From the NCBI GenBank assembly GCA_015178975.1, contig WHVD01000256.1:1-64000 (forward strand): 64,000 bases of DNA, read 5' to 3'. Below the pieces are notes generated by a model. The model did not search any database, was not told where the DNA came from, and worked only from the letters and a program-made list of their open reading frames with translations. Below are positions 1 through 9,347 of the stretch, one piece after another. Every line of letters starts with the position of its first letter. Position 1 is the first letter of the stretch. The position numbers and the translations under genes were made by a program. Source of the DNA: Hysterangium stoloniferum. Taxonomy: Eukaryota; Basidiomycota; Agaricomycetes; Hysterangiales; Hysterangiaceae.

Positions 1-204
1 AGTGACCAATTGAGATGTTCCACAAGGGAAACTGATGGGTAAATCACAAGCTTGGGTAACAACCGAATTACTTGTGCCATCGAAGAGGCGGAGAGCGATG
101 GGATTTATCGAATAAGTTGACAAAGAATGTTTTTGCGTGAATTTTGTATCTAAAAAACAATGAGTCAAGCCAGAATCTATGAGAGCTGAAAAACGAAATT
201 CGGA
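1..204 (-). CDS. Start of Pol (aspartic protease) of element A1, partial
   Basis: On the minus strand an open frame running from about 204 to the edge encodes a retropepsin-like segment: ALIDSG with the catalytic Asp codon at 177-175, followed by THCFLDTKF and a later LRLFDGT stretch. This is the protease that cuts Gag-Pol. It lies in a different frame from gag (offset by one base) and is separated from the gag stop by about 130 bases with stops in this frame, so Pol is expressed by a frameshift, another start or an unseen splice, or the gene is already broken. The residue after DSG is Leu (TTG, 168-166), where Ser or Ala is usual; TCG to TTG would be a CpG-type change. Confidence 0.7.
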
Positions 205-334
205 AGCATATTAGACATAAGTTTAACGAAAAATGAATCAGAATGTGAAAGAGCGGATGCGTTGAGGCGAGTGAACTCTTGAATGCGCGGAGAGGCAACG
301 CAACCCCTAACCCGCGCGGAGTCCGCGGGGTTGC

Positions 335-1624
335 TTACTCTTTTTTCGAATCGGCAGCCGGTTTATCCTTCGACGGGGTTTCCGTGGAGGCCTTGGCTGA
401 TCGACCCTTTGAAGAGTTTGCTTTTGCCAGCGGACATTCCGGAACTCGATGACCGGGTTTCCCGCACAAGAGACAGAGGTTGTTGTCCATACGACGTTGT
501 CTTTCTTGTGGAGTCAATTTGCCATCAGGTCCGAGTTTGCCTGAGAGGTCGGGTTTTCCAGCTTGCTTGCCGGACTGTTGACCCTTGTTGTTGTCCTTAT
601 TGTCCTTATTGTTGTTGTTGTTCAAAGACTTTTTATCGTTCTTCTTGTCGGATTGCGTGGAGTTCTGGTTGCTGGTTGACGAATTGGTGTTATTGTTTTT
701 GTCCTTGGACTTGTTTATTTTGTCCGCGGATGTCTCGCGGGCAACTTCCGCGTGACGTTCCCAATAACGTGCGTCCGCGTTTTGAGCTTTGAGGCGCATA
801 CGGGACAGGGTTTTTGGCTTGCCATCTTCTCCTTTCGAGACTTTGTCTTTAAGGCGAGACGGCAGACCGGCGTAGAATTGGTGGCGGAGAGTGGGATCGC
901 CCCACTGACAACGAGCTGCAAGATTATTGAATTGGACGATGTAGTCCGTGATGCGCTGCGTGTCCTTCATACGAAGATTTGTGAGACTATTCTCGGCTTC
1001 TCCTGTCGGGTCATACGGGCCGAAGTTGGTTTCAAGCTCCTCAACAAAAGCTTCCCAATTTTCAAGCCAGAGTGGCTCTTCCTCGGTAATCCCGCTAAAA
1101 GCCGGTTCGAACCATTTCAACGCGGATCCCGACAAATATGAAAGTGCGTAGTTGACTTTTCGGGAGTCCGTGGAGAATGCAGCGGCGCGATCGCGGAAAT
1201 TGAAGCGACATTGCATGAGGAAAGTAGAGAGTTTGTTTGGGTTGGAACCCGTGAAGGGTTCCGGAGCATTGACTTTTGACCGTGGGGGTTCTTGTTCCTT
1301 TCTTTTTCGTTCTTCTAGCAGGTGCGTCATGAATTTATCTATAGTACCTGCTAAAAACTCAGAAGTAGGATCCCTCGTGTGCAGTCGTTGAAAAGGCGGA
1401 GGATTTTCAGGAGGGATTTCGACACCTTTGCCCTTGTCGGGGGCCACGGAATCGTCCTCACACTCGGATTCGTCCAGGTCTTCCGGGATTTCTTCGATGC
1501 GGGCTTCTTCCATGGGTTCCGACTGGTTCGCAAGCGTCTGACTGGTATACAGAGTTAACGGGGAATGAAGAGTCGATGGTCCAGGTATTGATGACTGTGC
1601 GCGTGTACTTCTTCTTGGTGGCAT
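335..1624 (-). CDS. gag: Gag polyprotein of Gypsy element A1
   Basis: A 429-residue intact Gag, which forms the virus-like particle and packages element RNA. Order: a basic start (MPPRRSTRAQ), an acidic Pro/Glu-rich stretch (about 35-75), a retrotransposon-gag capsid fold (about 130-280, with SYLSGSALKWFEPAF), a Lys/Asn/Asp-rich low-complexity linker (about 300-345), and a CCHC zinc knuckle near residues 384-397 (CLLCGKPGHRVPEC, spacing C-x2-C-x4-H-x4-C) before a Lys/Ser-rich tail. The start codon lies 36 bases inside the LTR, just past the primer-binding site. The Asn-rich linker corresponds to a run of TTG/TTA triplets near 596-630. Two degraded copies of this gag lie at 2481-3742 and 25282-25956. 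Confidence 0.93.
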   Translation of the reverse strand: MPPRRSTRAQSSIPGPSTLHSPLTLYTSQTLANQSEPMEEARIEEIPEDLDESECEDDSVAPDKGKGVEIPPENPPPFQRLHTRDPTSEFLAGTIDKFMTHLLEERKRKEQEPPRSKVNAPEPFTGSNPNKLSTFLMQCRFNFRDRAAAFSTDSRKVNYALSYLSGSALKWFEPAFSGITEEEPLWLENWEAFVEELETNFGPYDPTGEAENSLTNLRMKDTQRITDYIVQFNNLAARCQWGDPTLRHQFYAGLPSRLKDKVSKGEDGKPKTLSRMRLKAQNADARYWERHAEVARETSADKINKSKDKNNNTNSSTSNQNSTQSDKKNDKKSLNNNNNKDNKDNNKGQQSGKQAGKPDLSGKLGPDGKLTPQERQRRMDNNLCLLCGKPGHRVPECPLAKANSSKGRSAKASTETPSKDKPAADSKKE

Positions 1625-1647
1625 AATGAAAACAATCTGCGAGTATT

Positions 1648-1658
1648 AGTCAGAAAAT
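1648..1658 (-). other. Self-complementary primer-binding site of element A1
   Basis: The 11 bases ATTTTCTGACT (minus strand) start two bases inside the 5' LTR end. They are the exact reverse complement of AGTCAGAAAAT inside the LTR (1985-1975), which lies about 33 bases after a TATATAA box, where the transcript should start. This is the arrangement known from Tf1/sushi elements, which prime reverse transcription by folding back their own 5' end. No match to a tRNA 3' end (TGG start) is seen here. Confidence 0.78.
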
Positions 1659-1660
1659 AC

Positions 1661-2480
1661 TGTTAGGATACACACTCAGGCCGGGTTTCCGGAGAAACCC
1701 GCGGGATATCCGGTAGGACTTGGCTTCAGCTTATAGGCTGCGCCCTCGCTAGATCGTATTGTCCAATTTCAGACAGGCGGACGGGAATCCCGGGGAGTCC
1801 GGGAGGGGGTTCGTGGGTTGTGAGTCGTAGGTTGTGAGTCGTGAGTCGTGAATCGAGATAGTCGAGAGAGATAGATGCGCCGGAGCCCGCGGGCTCCGAC
1901 TAGTGCGAGCGGTCTGATAAGAGTAGGGTTTTAGAGAGGAAAATGTATTAGATTACTGGGGGGAATCTAAGCTAATTTTCTGACTGGATTGTATGTACAA
2001 CATCTGCCAGTTTATATAGACCGTGGAATGCATGACATACCGAATCCAGTAATAATGAGACGAAACGAGCAAAACATAAAATGGGAATAGTGAACACCAA
2101 ATTGGTGTTAGGAACGGGACGGAACGGAGCGGAGTCCGAATCGTGACAAAGCATAACCCATAACGGGAAACGGAGCGGGAGCGGAGTCCTAAATCGTGAC
2201 AGGTCATTTGACTAAAACGGGAACGGGGCTCGATTAGAGCGGTGACGGGATTCTAAGCGGGTTCCGGTGACTGATGCGTGGGACGAAGACGGACATAGAC
2301 AGAGACGGGGTCCGGGGAAAGTCCGGTGACTGATATGTGTCTTAATGAGGTCGAACGTAACGAGTCTTGACGTAACGGAGTCCGGGCGGGAAAACCTATA
2401 AACAGACGATTGGTGCTTGTAGCGCGTGGGGGCGTACGAGTTAGTGCCCGGAGTCCGGCGGGATTTGTCCGGTCGTAACA
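1661..2480 (-). repeat. LTR of element A1 (family A, 820 bp)
   Basis: On the minus strand it begins TGTTACGACC and ends CCTAACA. It holds a TATATAAA box (2018-2011), the predicted transcript start near 1985, the shared CTTCAGCTTAT motif at about 1715-1745 and a near-terminal hairpin (GGGTTTC/GAAACCC, 1683-1700). Seven more LTRs of this family lie in the window. Boundaries are set by comparison with solo copies that carry exact target duplicates. Confidence 0.92.
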
Positions 2481-3742
2481 TATAGTCTGTGATGTGCTGC
2501 ATGTTCTTCATATGAAGATTTGTGAGACTATTCTCAGCTTCTCCAGTCAGGTAATACAGGCCAAAGTTGGTTTCAAGCTCCTCAACAAAAGCATCCCAAT
2601 CTTTGAGTCAGAGCAGCTCTTCCTCAGAAAGTCCGCTAAAAGCTGGTTCGAACCATTTCAATGCAGATCCCAACAAGTACGAAAGTGTGTAGTTGACTTT
2701 TCAGGAGTCTGTGGAGAAAGCAGCAGATTGATCACAGAAATTGAAGTGACATTGCATGAGGAAAGTAGAGAGTTTGTTTGGGTTGGAACCCGTGAAGGGT
2801 TCCAGAGCATTGACTTTTGACCACAGAGGTTCCAGATCTTTCTTTTTGCCTTCTCCGAGCATATGATTCATCAACCTTTCTAGAGTGATTGCTAAATAAT
2901 CAGAGGTGGGATCCGAAAGTGGTGGTCAATCGTTGGATGGAGGATGTTTGACACCCTTGTGTTAAGTGCCGTGTCGGGAACTTATTCCGGAACTATCAGG
3001 AAGTCACCGGGAAGTCGGGAACGACTAGATAGGGTCAGGACGTCGGCTTCAGCTTATGTGCTGCGCCTCTACGCAAACGCTCAATGTCCTTAATTTCGGA
3101 GGTGAGACTTATGATGGGAGTTACGGATATTCAGAGTTCCGAAGAGTTCCGAATATCGAGCGTACAGAAAGATGGGAGAAGGAATAAGAAACTAAGTCAA
3201 TATCAGATCTAAGGTAAAGTACAAATTCACGGAAACTAATATAAGTCTGCTTGTTATTATACTACAAACTAAGACCATAATAAGACGGAAACGGAAGTGT
3301 TCTTAAAACGGAAATACAATAAGACATATTAGGAAGGCAATATTCCGTAACAGGAATATAACAAACAAACGAGTGAATACTTGTCAACGGACAAATTACC
3401 AAATGCGGAACAAGGGAAGAATGCGGATGATACGGTAACTATGATGTTCCGTAGTCGGAGGTCAAAGTTGGAAGTCGGGGATCGGAAGTTGGGAGTGGGA
3501 GACCGGAAGTCGGATATTGAAACATCCAGGAACACCTTGCCCTTGTCAGGGGCCATGGACTCGTCCTTGTGCTCAGGTTCATCCTGGTTTTCTGGGACTT
3601 CTTCAATACGGGCTTCTTCCATGGCTTCTGGCTGGTTTGTGAGTGTCTGGCTGGTATACAAAGTTAATGGGGAATGAAGAGTTGATGGTCCAGGTAATGA
3701 TGCCTGTGCGTGCACGTTTCTTCTTGGTGGCATATTGAACAA
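2481..3742 (-). pseudogene. Degraded gag of a second family A element (A2), interrupted by a solo LTR
   Basis: Sequence 2481-2959 aligns with the middle of the A1 gag (compare 2483-2900 with 941-1370), and 3535-3742 aligns with its first 65 codons (MPPRR..HAQASLPGPSTLHS). The two parts are separated by a 575-bp solo LTR (2960-3534). Nearly every CpG of the A1 gag reads TG or CA here. The copy has lost the zinc-knuckle end, because A1 is inserted at 2480/2481. It is not translatable. Confidence 0.88.
2960..3534 (-). repeat. Solo LTR of family B with 5-bp target duplication
   Basis: Begins TGTTAAGTGCC and ends GGAACA on the plus strand, so TGTTCC...CTTAACA on the minus strand. It is flanked by CCTTG on both sides (2955-2959 and 3535-3539). 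Removing the LTR and one CCTTG joins the A2 gag perfectly with the version at 25745-25765. It carries the shared CTTCAGCTTATGTGCTGCGCC motif at about 3044-3070. No internal region is present, so this is a recombination-derived solo LTR. Confidence 0.93.
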
Positions 3743-3754
3743 TCTGCGAGTCTT

Positions 3755-4110
3755 AGTCAGAAAATACTGTTAAGGGTATGTACACAGCGGGTTTCCAGAG
3801 AAACCCACAGGAAATCCAGTAGGACTTGGCTTCAGCTTATAGGTTGCACCCTCACGAGATCGTGTTGTCCAATTTCAAACAGGCAGACAGGGAGTCCAGG
3901 CAGAGTTCGTGGGTCGAGGGGTCATAGGTTGGAGGTCGTGGGTTGAGAGGTCGGGGAGTTGAGATAAATAAGTCGGAGGTTAAGAGATAGATGTGTCGGA
4001 GCCTGTGGGCTCTGACTAGTGAGAGCGGTGTAATTCAGAGAGGAGTTTAGAGTGGAAAATGTACTAGATTACTGGGGAGAATCTAAGCTGATTTTCTGAC
4101 TGGATTGTAT
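3755..4110 (-). repeat. Truncated LTR of element A2 with its primer-binding site
   Basis: The LTR end (TGTTAAGGG on plus, 3768) sits two bases from the 11-base primer-binding site at 3755-3765, and the matching 11 bases lie in the LTR at 4091-4101. The LTR is cut after 4110, within the leader just upstream (in element sense) of the transcript start, by a different repeat that starts GGAGGATGG. About 480 bp of the family A LTR are missing here. Confidence 0.85.
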
Positions 4111-4345
4111 GGAGGATGGTCACACTTTATTGAATATACAAAATTTTACTGAATAATCCTCATATTTTCTAAATGAGTCTATTCCTTCTGGCTATGACAA
4201 CTTATTCTATGAGTTTATATTTAATTACCTGAAATTTCATCTTTAAAATATGCATGCCTTTTTAAAATACACACAAATAACATAGTTACACAAGATTATT
4301 TGGGAGTCTTTCAAACTCATGTAATGTGACTGTGAAAATCTTTCA
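4111..4345 (-). mobile_element. Fragment of a GGAGGAT-type MITE (MITE-1 subfamily)
   Basis: From 4111 (GGAGGATGGTCAC) about 190 bp match the reverse complement of the right end of MITE-1 (7671 back to about 7480), sharing the same end and internal words such as CCTCATAT and TCTGGCTATGAC. The partner end was not found, so this is a truncated copy that abuts reversed family D LTR sequence. Together with MITE-1 it forms an inverted pair about 3.5 kb apart. Confidence 0.68.
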
Positions 4346-4349
4346 TTTA

Positions 4350-4515
4350 TGTGTTGTTACATGTGACACATGACAAAGAAACAAAACAGAAATAAAATAG
4401 AAATAAATAAAATATATGAGCCCTGACAATGTGTATCATGTGACAAAATAAACTAAAATAATCATAAATTTAAACAGAGATAAAAAAACAAGAGAAATAT
4501 TCAGAGCTCTGACAG
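4350..4515 (-). repeat. Two short reversed copies of the family D LTR start
   Basis: Reverse-strand matches to the first 90 bases of the family D LTR (TGTCAGGGC..., compare 6096-6185) occur twice in tandem, ending at about 4431 and 4514 (plus-strand GCCCTGACA and GCTCTGACA). They lie in inverted orientation to the D element that follows. Origin by rearrangement is inferred. Confidence 0.6.
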
Positions 4516-4564
4516 GAAAGGAGATAGAGATAATGAAAGTATTGTCCTTCTTAAACTATCTTAC

Positions 4565-5935
4565 TTCAAAATCCAGGCTCTTAAGCAGGGTCATGCTGTC
4601 TTGATAGGACAAGAGACAGATCTACTTAAGAACATCAGACAAGCAAAGGATATGGAAGAGGTTGTGGTTAAGGCAGTGGATGAAGTAAAGAAGTCAGGAA
4701 ATAAGAGGATTGAAGGGAATGAATTGGAAGAGAAACAGGGTCTTATTCTCATTAGAGGGAAGGTCTATGTGCCAAAGGATATGGAGCTTAGAAGATATAT
4801 TGTATCCTATACCAAAGGGTGTGATAGATATAATAGCACAAAGACATATCCTGCCAGCCCTGTGGGAAAGCTTGTACCAACCCAGATCCCTAAAAATATT
4901 TAGGAAATCATCACTGTTGACTAATTACTGGATGTCCAGAAGGCCAAGAATACAATGCCATCATGGTAGTAGTGGACAGACTTAGCAAAATGATCCATGT
5001 GCTACCCACTACAGACCAAGTCACTTCAAAAGGCATAGCCAGGATTTATAGAGATAATATATAGAAGCTCCATGGTCTCCCCTTACAGATAATTAGTGAT
5101 AGAGGACCCCAGTTTGTCTCAAAATTTACACAAGAGCTGAACTCAATCTTAGGGATCAAAGTGGCAGCCCTCACAGCCTACCACCCTCAAATAGATGGTC
5201 GGACTGAAGAGTAAATCAAGAGGTAGAACAATATCTCAGATGCTTTGTCAACCATAGGCAGGATGATTGGGCAGAATGGTTATCTCTGGCAGAATTCTGT
5301 CATAATAATAGGATTCAAGCATCCACCAGGCAGATACCATTTATCCTGAATAGTGGAAAACATCCTAGATTAGGAACTGAGCCTTTCAGAAGCAGAAAAA
5401 ATAAGTCTGTAGAGCAGTTTATCAAAGACATGCAGGAAGCAAGGAAGGAAGCAGAAGCACTCTACAGAGCTGCTGATGATATGGCCAGGTACTATGACCA
5501 ATCTAGAAGAGAGGCAGAAACTTACAGGGTAGGAGACAAAGTATGGCTAGAAGGCAGGAACATTCAAACAGATTGACCATCCAGAAAGTTGGAGAACAAA
5601 AGATATGGACCTTTTGAAATCATCAAAGTTATTGGTCCCAAGGCCTATGAATTGAAATTACCTCCCTCTATGAAAATCCACCCAGTCTTTGATGTAGCCA
5701 AACTTAGACCTTTCCTTGAAGATATTATTGAGATGAGACAGGCACCAGTTAGGCCTCCTCCAGCCATTAAAGGAGAAAATCCTGAATGGGAGGTTGAATA
5801 CATATATCAAGGACAGTGGGTTGATAAGGGGAAAATTACATTATGTGGTGAAATGGAAGGGATACCTTCAATAAGAAAGTACATGGGAACCTGCTGATAA
5901 TCTCAAAGGTTCTAAAAAATTAGTAGATAACTTCC
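4565..5935 (+). pseudogene. Integrase with chromodomain of element D, decayed
   Basis: Reading across frames gives LIGQETDLLKNI and GKVYVPKDMELRR (linker before integrase), a shortened zinc-binding segment where the H-H half is deleted and only GCDRYNSTKT remains, then the DDE core with [27 protein letters not shown] (second Asp) and a [11 protein letters not shown] end. The open frame 5589-5897 carries the C-terminal domain (YGPFEIIKVIGPKAYELKLP, then HPVFDVAKLRPF). The tail 5785-5930 (EWEVEYI..., KWKGYP-like and WEPADNL remnants) is a chromodomain. Stops at 5062 and 5212 and shifts near 4900 and 5885 make it non-functional. Known chromodomain integrases target silent chromatin. Confidence 0.85.
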
Positions 5936-6095
5936 ATAACCAACATCTCTTTTCACCCAGAAAAACTTCTGCCTTACCATTCACCAGGCTTTCCTTCAGA
6001 TCCTATATAAACCACACAGAGACTATTGACCAATCTGAAACCACCTGGACCTCTGGCAAGTACATTGAGAGCAATGTGCCTTAAGGAGGGGGTGA

Positions 6096-6490
6096 TGTCA
6101 GGGCCCTGAATATTTTTTCTTATTTTTTTATCTCTGTTTAAATTTTTGTTTATTTTATTTCAGTTTAGTTTATTTTGTCACATGATACACATGTCAAAAT
6201 ATTAAGTTTAAAACTATATTTAGCTTTGCTTTAGTATAAATACTTCAGGATGTACATACATAACTAGACCCCAGTTTCAATCTCTTAGGATTTCCACTAA
6301 ACACAAGTGTGATATTCTTATGTAAGTCATTAGAACTTCTATCCCTCTATCCCTTATCCTTGTCTTATCTTCCTTTCCTTCCTTGTGTTTTTGTAGCCTT
6401 GTTAGTGTTGCCCTAACATGGTCTGAATATCTATCTACTTTTAATATTATCATCCATTTTCAACCTGGCTGCCTTGGTGGAAACCTGACA
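6096..6490 (+). repeat. 3' LTR of element D (395 bp)
   Basis: Starts TGTCAGGGCCC after a polypurine tract and ends AACCTGACA. A TATAAATAC box lies at about 6235. The right part (TTTCAATCTCTTAGG..., GCCTTGTTAGTGTT) matches the solo LTR at 8651-9347. Confidence 0.85.
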
Positions 6491-6960
6491 CTTTGACTAG
6501 ATAATGGGACATCTATCCCAAAGAGGGGAGTAATGACTATGCCATGGTAAACCCACACAACTTGAAACCTATATTCACAAATCACAACTTACTGCATCAG
6601 TCTGTGCTACTTACCTCATTCATCCAGTCATGCATGGATTTATCATTATGGATATCAAGAAATTACATCAAGATATTCTATTGGCAATTCTACTAGACCT
6701 GATCACCAAGACACATCTCAATAATCCTGTGGACCCTGGCCAACCCCAGTGGTCTCGAGACCAGCATGGTTTCATTAGACTTGACGACTGCATATATGTA
6801 CCAGACTCCAATGGCCTCTGTCTCAGAATTATCCAGTACAAACATGATCACCCACTCTTGGGACATTTTGGACTGAACAAGACTCTATCAATGATACAAA
6901 GAGAGTATACTTGGCCTGGATTCTGAGATTTTGTCAAGCATGATTGTATATCTTGCATTA

Positions 6961-7671
6961 GGAGGATAACCCAAAACTTTAAAATTTATTTGTCCACTAA
7001 AGTATATATATTTATATTGTTTGTTGTAGAATTAATATTTAATCAAATTCAGTCCATCAGGTGATACTCTGGACAATAAGGAAATATTAATATTTATCTT
7101 GTATCTGACAAAAGTTAGTCAAACAAACATATATAGATAATCCTTTTGGGATAAATTCTACAACATGGATTGGTTGGCCAGATATTTCTGGTTAACTTTC
7201 TAAACCAAATAAATTTAAATTATATGAACTACATTTGAAAGTTCACATGTATACAAGAGAATGCATCTTATCCCAAAGATTAAGTCATAACCCAAATAAC
7301 CTTGTTTAACCATGATGTTTGTAGATATTTTAAAAGTCACAGAGCTATTAGAGAATGCATTTTATCCCAAAGATTAAGTCATAACCCAAATAATCTTGTT
7401 TAACCATGACATTTGTGGATATGTTAAAAGTCACAGAGATACTAGAGAATGCATTTTATCCCAAAGATTAGATAACAACCAGATAATCATGTTTAACCAT
7501 GACATTTGTGCATATTTTAAAAGAGCATACAAGTCTTAAAGATGGAATTTTGGGATAATGAAATATAAACCCCTAAAACATGTAGTCATAGCCAGAGGAA
7601 ATAGTCTCATTTAAATATATGAGGATTTTTCCATAAAGTTTTGTATATTCAATGAATTGTGACTATCCTCC
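6961..7671. mobile_element. MITE-1: 711-bp element with GGAGGATA ends and TTA target duplication
   Basis: Starts GGAGGATAACCC and ends GACTATCCTCC, so the first 8 bases are a perfect terminal inverted repeat. TTA flanks it on both sides (6958-6960 and 7672-7674). Removing it restores TGC-ATT-ACT-TGT, i.e. the CxxCxxC part of the integrase zinc-binding domain, in frame. No open reading frame is visible; the body is AT-rich and contains three tandem units of about 93 bp (7255-7530, beginning AGAGAATGCAT). A non-autonomous DNA transposon is the best call. The superfamily is not certain: 3-bp duplicates fit PIF/Harbinger or CACTA, but the ends fit neither well. Confidence 0.85.
7255..7530. repeat. 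Three tandem units of about 93 bp inside MITE-1
   Basis: Units start near 7256, 7350 and 7443 with AGAGAATGCATYTTATCCC and run through a GTTTAACCATGA and an AAAAGTCACAGAG block. The third copy is shortened. Confidence 0.85.
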
Positions 7672-8650
7672 TTACTTGTTTACACTCCAAATCACAGCTT
7701 TTGAAACAGCTTCCAGTACCAGAATACCTGTGGAATTCCATCTCTATGGATTTCATTGAACACCTACCAGACTCTGAAGGTTTTTCCACAATTCTAGTCA
7801 CTGTGGACAGATTCTCCAAGCAAGGTATTTTCATCCTTACACATGATACCATCACATCCATGCATTTGGAAGAACTTTTCATCATCCACATATCTTCCAA
7901 GCATGGAGTTCTGTCCCATATAACCTCTGACTGTGGGTCCAAACATGTATCTGATTTCTTTAGATCCCTCAGAAAATCCTTGGACATGAAGTCACATAAA
8001 TCTCACATCCAGACACCACCTGGAAGGAGATGGACAAACTGAATGTGTCAATCAAATACTGGAACAATATTTCCATGTATATTGCAACTATCAACAGGAC
8101 AATGGGAAATCCCTGTTATCCCTTGCAGAATTTGCATACAACAACACACCATCCACCACTACTGGCATATCTCCGTTCTTTGCAAATATAGGTTATAATC
8201 CTAATATCATGGTACATCCAGAATGGAACCTTGCCTCAGCCACATGGACCTTGATGAACTCTACCAAGAACTCTGGAAAGCTATAACATCCAACCAAGAA
8301 CAGTATCAATGTTCAGCAGACAGAAACCAGATTCTGCCACATAACTTTGAGATCAGTGACTATGTTTTTGTTAAAGCTCAATTCTTCTGGACTACCCTTC
8401 TGTCTAAAAAACTAGCTGAAAAGTACTTAGGACTATTTGAAATTCTCGCACAAGCTGGCTCATCATGGACCTTGTGGCTTCTGGATAGCATGCACATGGC
8501 ACACCTGGTATTTCATGTCTCTATGTTAGAATTGTATACTACTAACACTATCCTGGTCCACATGCAGTCTCTGCCCCCTCTGGTCATTGAATATTGCCAG
8601 GTTATGAGATGGACTTGGCTTCAGCTTATGTGCTGCACCCTCATACACTT

Positions 8651-9347
8651 TGTCAGGGTATTGATTTTATTTTATTTTATTTTATTTTATTATGCACCTA
8701 CAAAACAAGTACAGGCAAAGGCACGAGTGCAATTACATAATCACACTGCCGCCCGCATGAAAAGTGATGTGGCACAGCAGCACCACAATGCAATGCAGCA
8801 GTGGCATGGCCAAATGATGGTGCCAACATAAGGCTGCCACCTTCACTGTCACAAGGCCACCACTGTCACTGTCGCAAGGCTGCCACTGCTGTCACCATTG
8901 TAAGGAGGCTACCATCACCATTGTAAGGAGGCTGCCATCACTGTTGTAAGGAGGCCACCGTCACCATTGTAAAGAGGCTGCTGTCACCACCCACAGCCTG
9001 GTTGACACTTTTCACTGTGTGTCTAACACTGTCCCTGTGCACAGATGCATGCCCCACTGCTGCAGACAAAGTCAGCACTGATGCAAGTGCCGAGGTGCCA
9101 GTTAGGTGCCAAAATGCTGGTTTGCTCAGTAGTAGTGCATATGAATATGCACTTTCCATTAATTTCTCATAAATAATAAATGAATAGTATAAATAGGGGG
9201 CATGTACATAGCTAGTCTTTAGTTTCAATCTCTTAGGAATCCCACTAAAACAAGTGTGATCTCCCCTGTCATTAAGCTATCCCCTCTTCACTTCATATTT
9301 CTATATTCTATCTTGTGTTTGGTAGCCTTGTTAGTGTTTCCCTAACA
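8651..9347 (+). repeat. Solo D-type LTR (697 bp) with CACTT target duplication
   Basis: Starts TGTCAGGGTATTG and ends TTTCCCTAACA; CACTT lies on both sides (8646-8650 and 9348-9352). The right third matches the D LTR (TATAAATAGGGGG box at 9189, TTTCAATCTCTTAGGAAT, GCCTTGTTAGTGTT). The left third holds an (ATTTT)n run (8663-8690) and a tandem array (8825-9000) absent from the 395-bp D LTR, so this copy grew by internal repeat expansion. Without the LTR, C1 reads through cleanly. Confidence 0.9.
8825..9000. repeat. Tandem repeat of about 25-27 bp inside the solo D-type LTR
   Basis: About six imperfect units of the type CACCATTGTAAGGAGGCTGCCAT. Likely a minisatellite; the reading frame crossing it ends at once, so it is not coding. 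Confidence 0.75.

Larger units (their letters stand above)
1..2480 (-). mobile_element. Ty3/Gypsy retrotransposon A1, 5' part (LTR, gag, start of pol)
   Basis: This is the least decayed LTR element of the window. Read on the minus strand it has a 5' LTR (2480 to 1661), a primer-binding site directly inside it, an intact gag (1624-335) and the start of pol, which runs off the left edge. The base after the LTR (2481) falls inside a second gag copy, so A1 was inserted into an older relative; its right-hand target duplicate should be TATAG (2481-2485), with the partner outside the window. The CpG content is high, unlike the degraded copies nearby, which suggests a young insertion. Confidence 0.9.
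4540..6490 (+). mobile_element. Ty3/Gypsy element D, 3' part (integrase, chromodomain, 3' LTR)
   Basis: The plus-strand remnant covers the end of RNase H or its linker, integrase, the C-terminal domain, a purine-rich tract (AAGGAGGGGGTG, 6083-6094) and a 395-bp 3' LTR (6096-6490). The 5' two thirds are gone. The element is embedded in the next Gypsy remnant: pol sequence of the second element starts directly at 6491. Confidence 0.85.
6491..8590 (+). pseudogene. Second Gypsy element (Gypsy-2): integrase remnant split by MITE-1
   Basis: The plus-strand pol fragment starts at the D LTR boundary. 6500-6625 holds a frame-broken linker (PKRG, NPHNLKPIFTN). 6630-6957 encodes the zinc-binding domain: YVPDSNGLCLRIIQYKHDHP with GHFGLNKTL and EYTWPGF, then KHDCISCI. 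After the MITE the frame resumes as TCLHSKSQLLKQLP and the DDE core: SISMDFIEHLP (first Asp), ITSDCGSKHVSDF (second Asp), DGQTECVNQ (Glu). A frameshift near 8030 and one near 8222 break it. The last part (8223-8590) is the integrase C-terminus (SDYVFVKAQFFWTT...KYLGLFEIL). It is cut at about 8590 by a family C LTR. Confidence 0.83.

Noticed and set aside
283-792. 169-codon plus-strand frame opposite the gag
   Set aside because: It is the antisense shadow of the A1 gag; the Cys/Tyr-rich stretch comes from the Asn/Lys/Asp codons of the gag linker.
8223-8831. 202-codon frame as one protein
   Set aside because: Only the first part is integrase C-terminus; from about 8590 the frame runs through an LTR, an (ATTTT)n tract and non-coding repeat.
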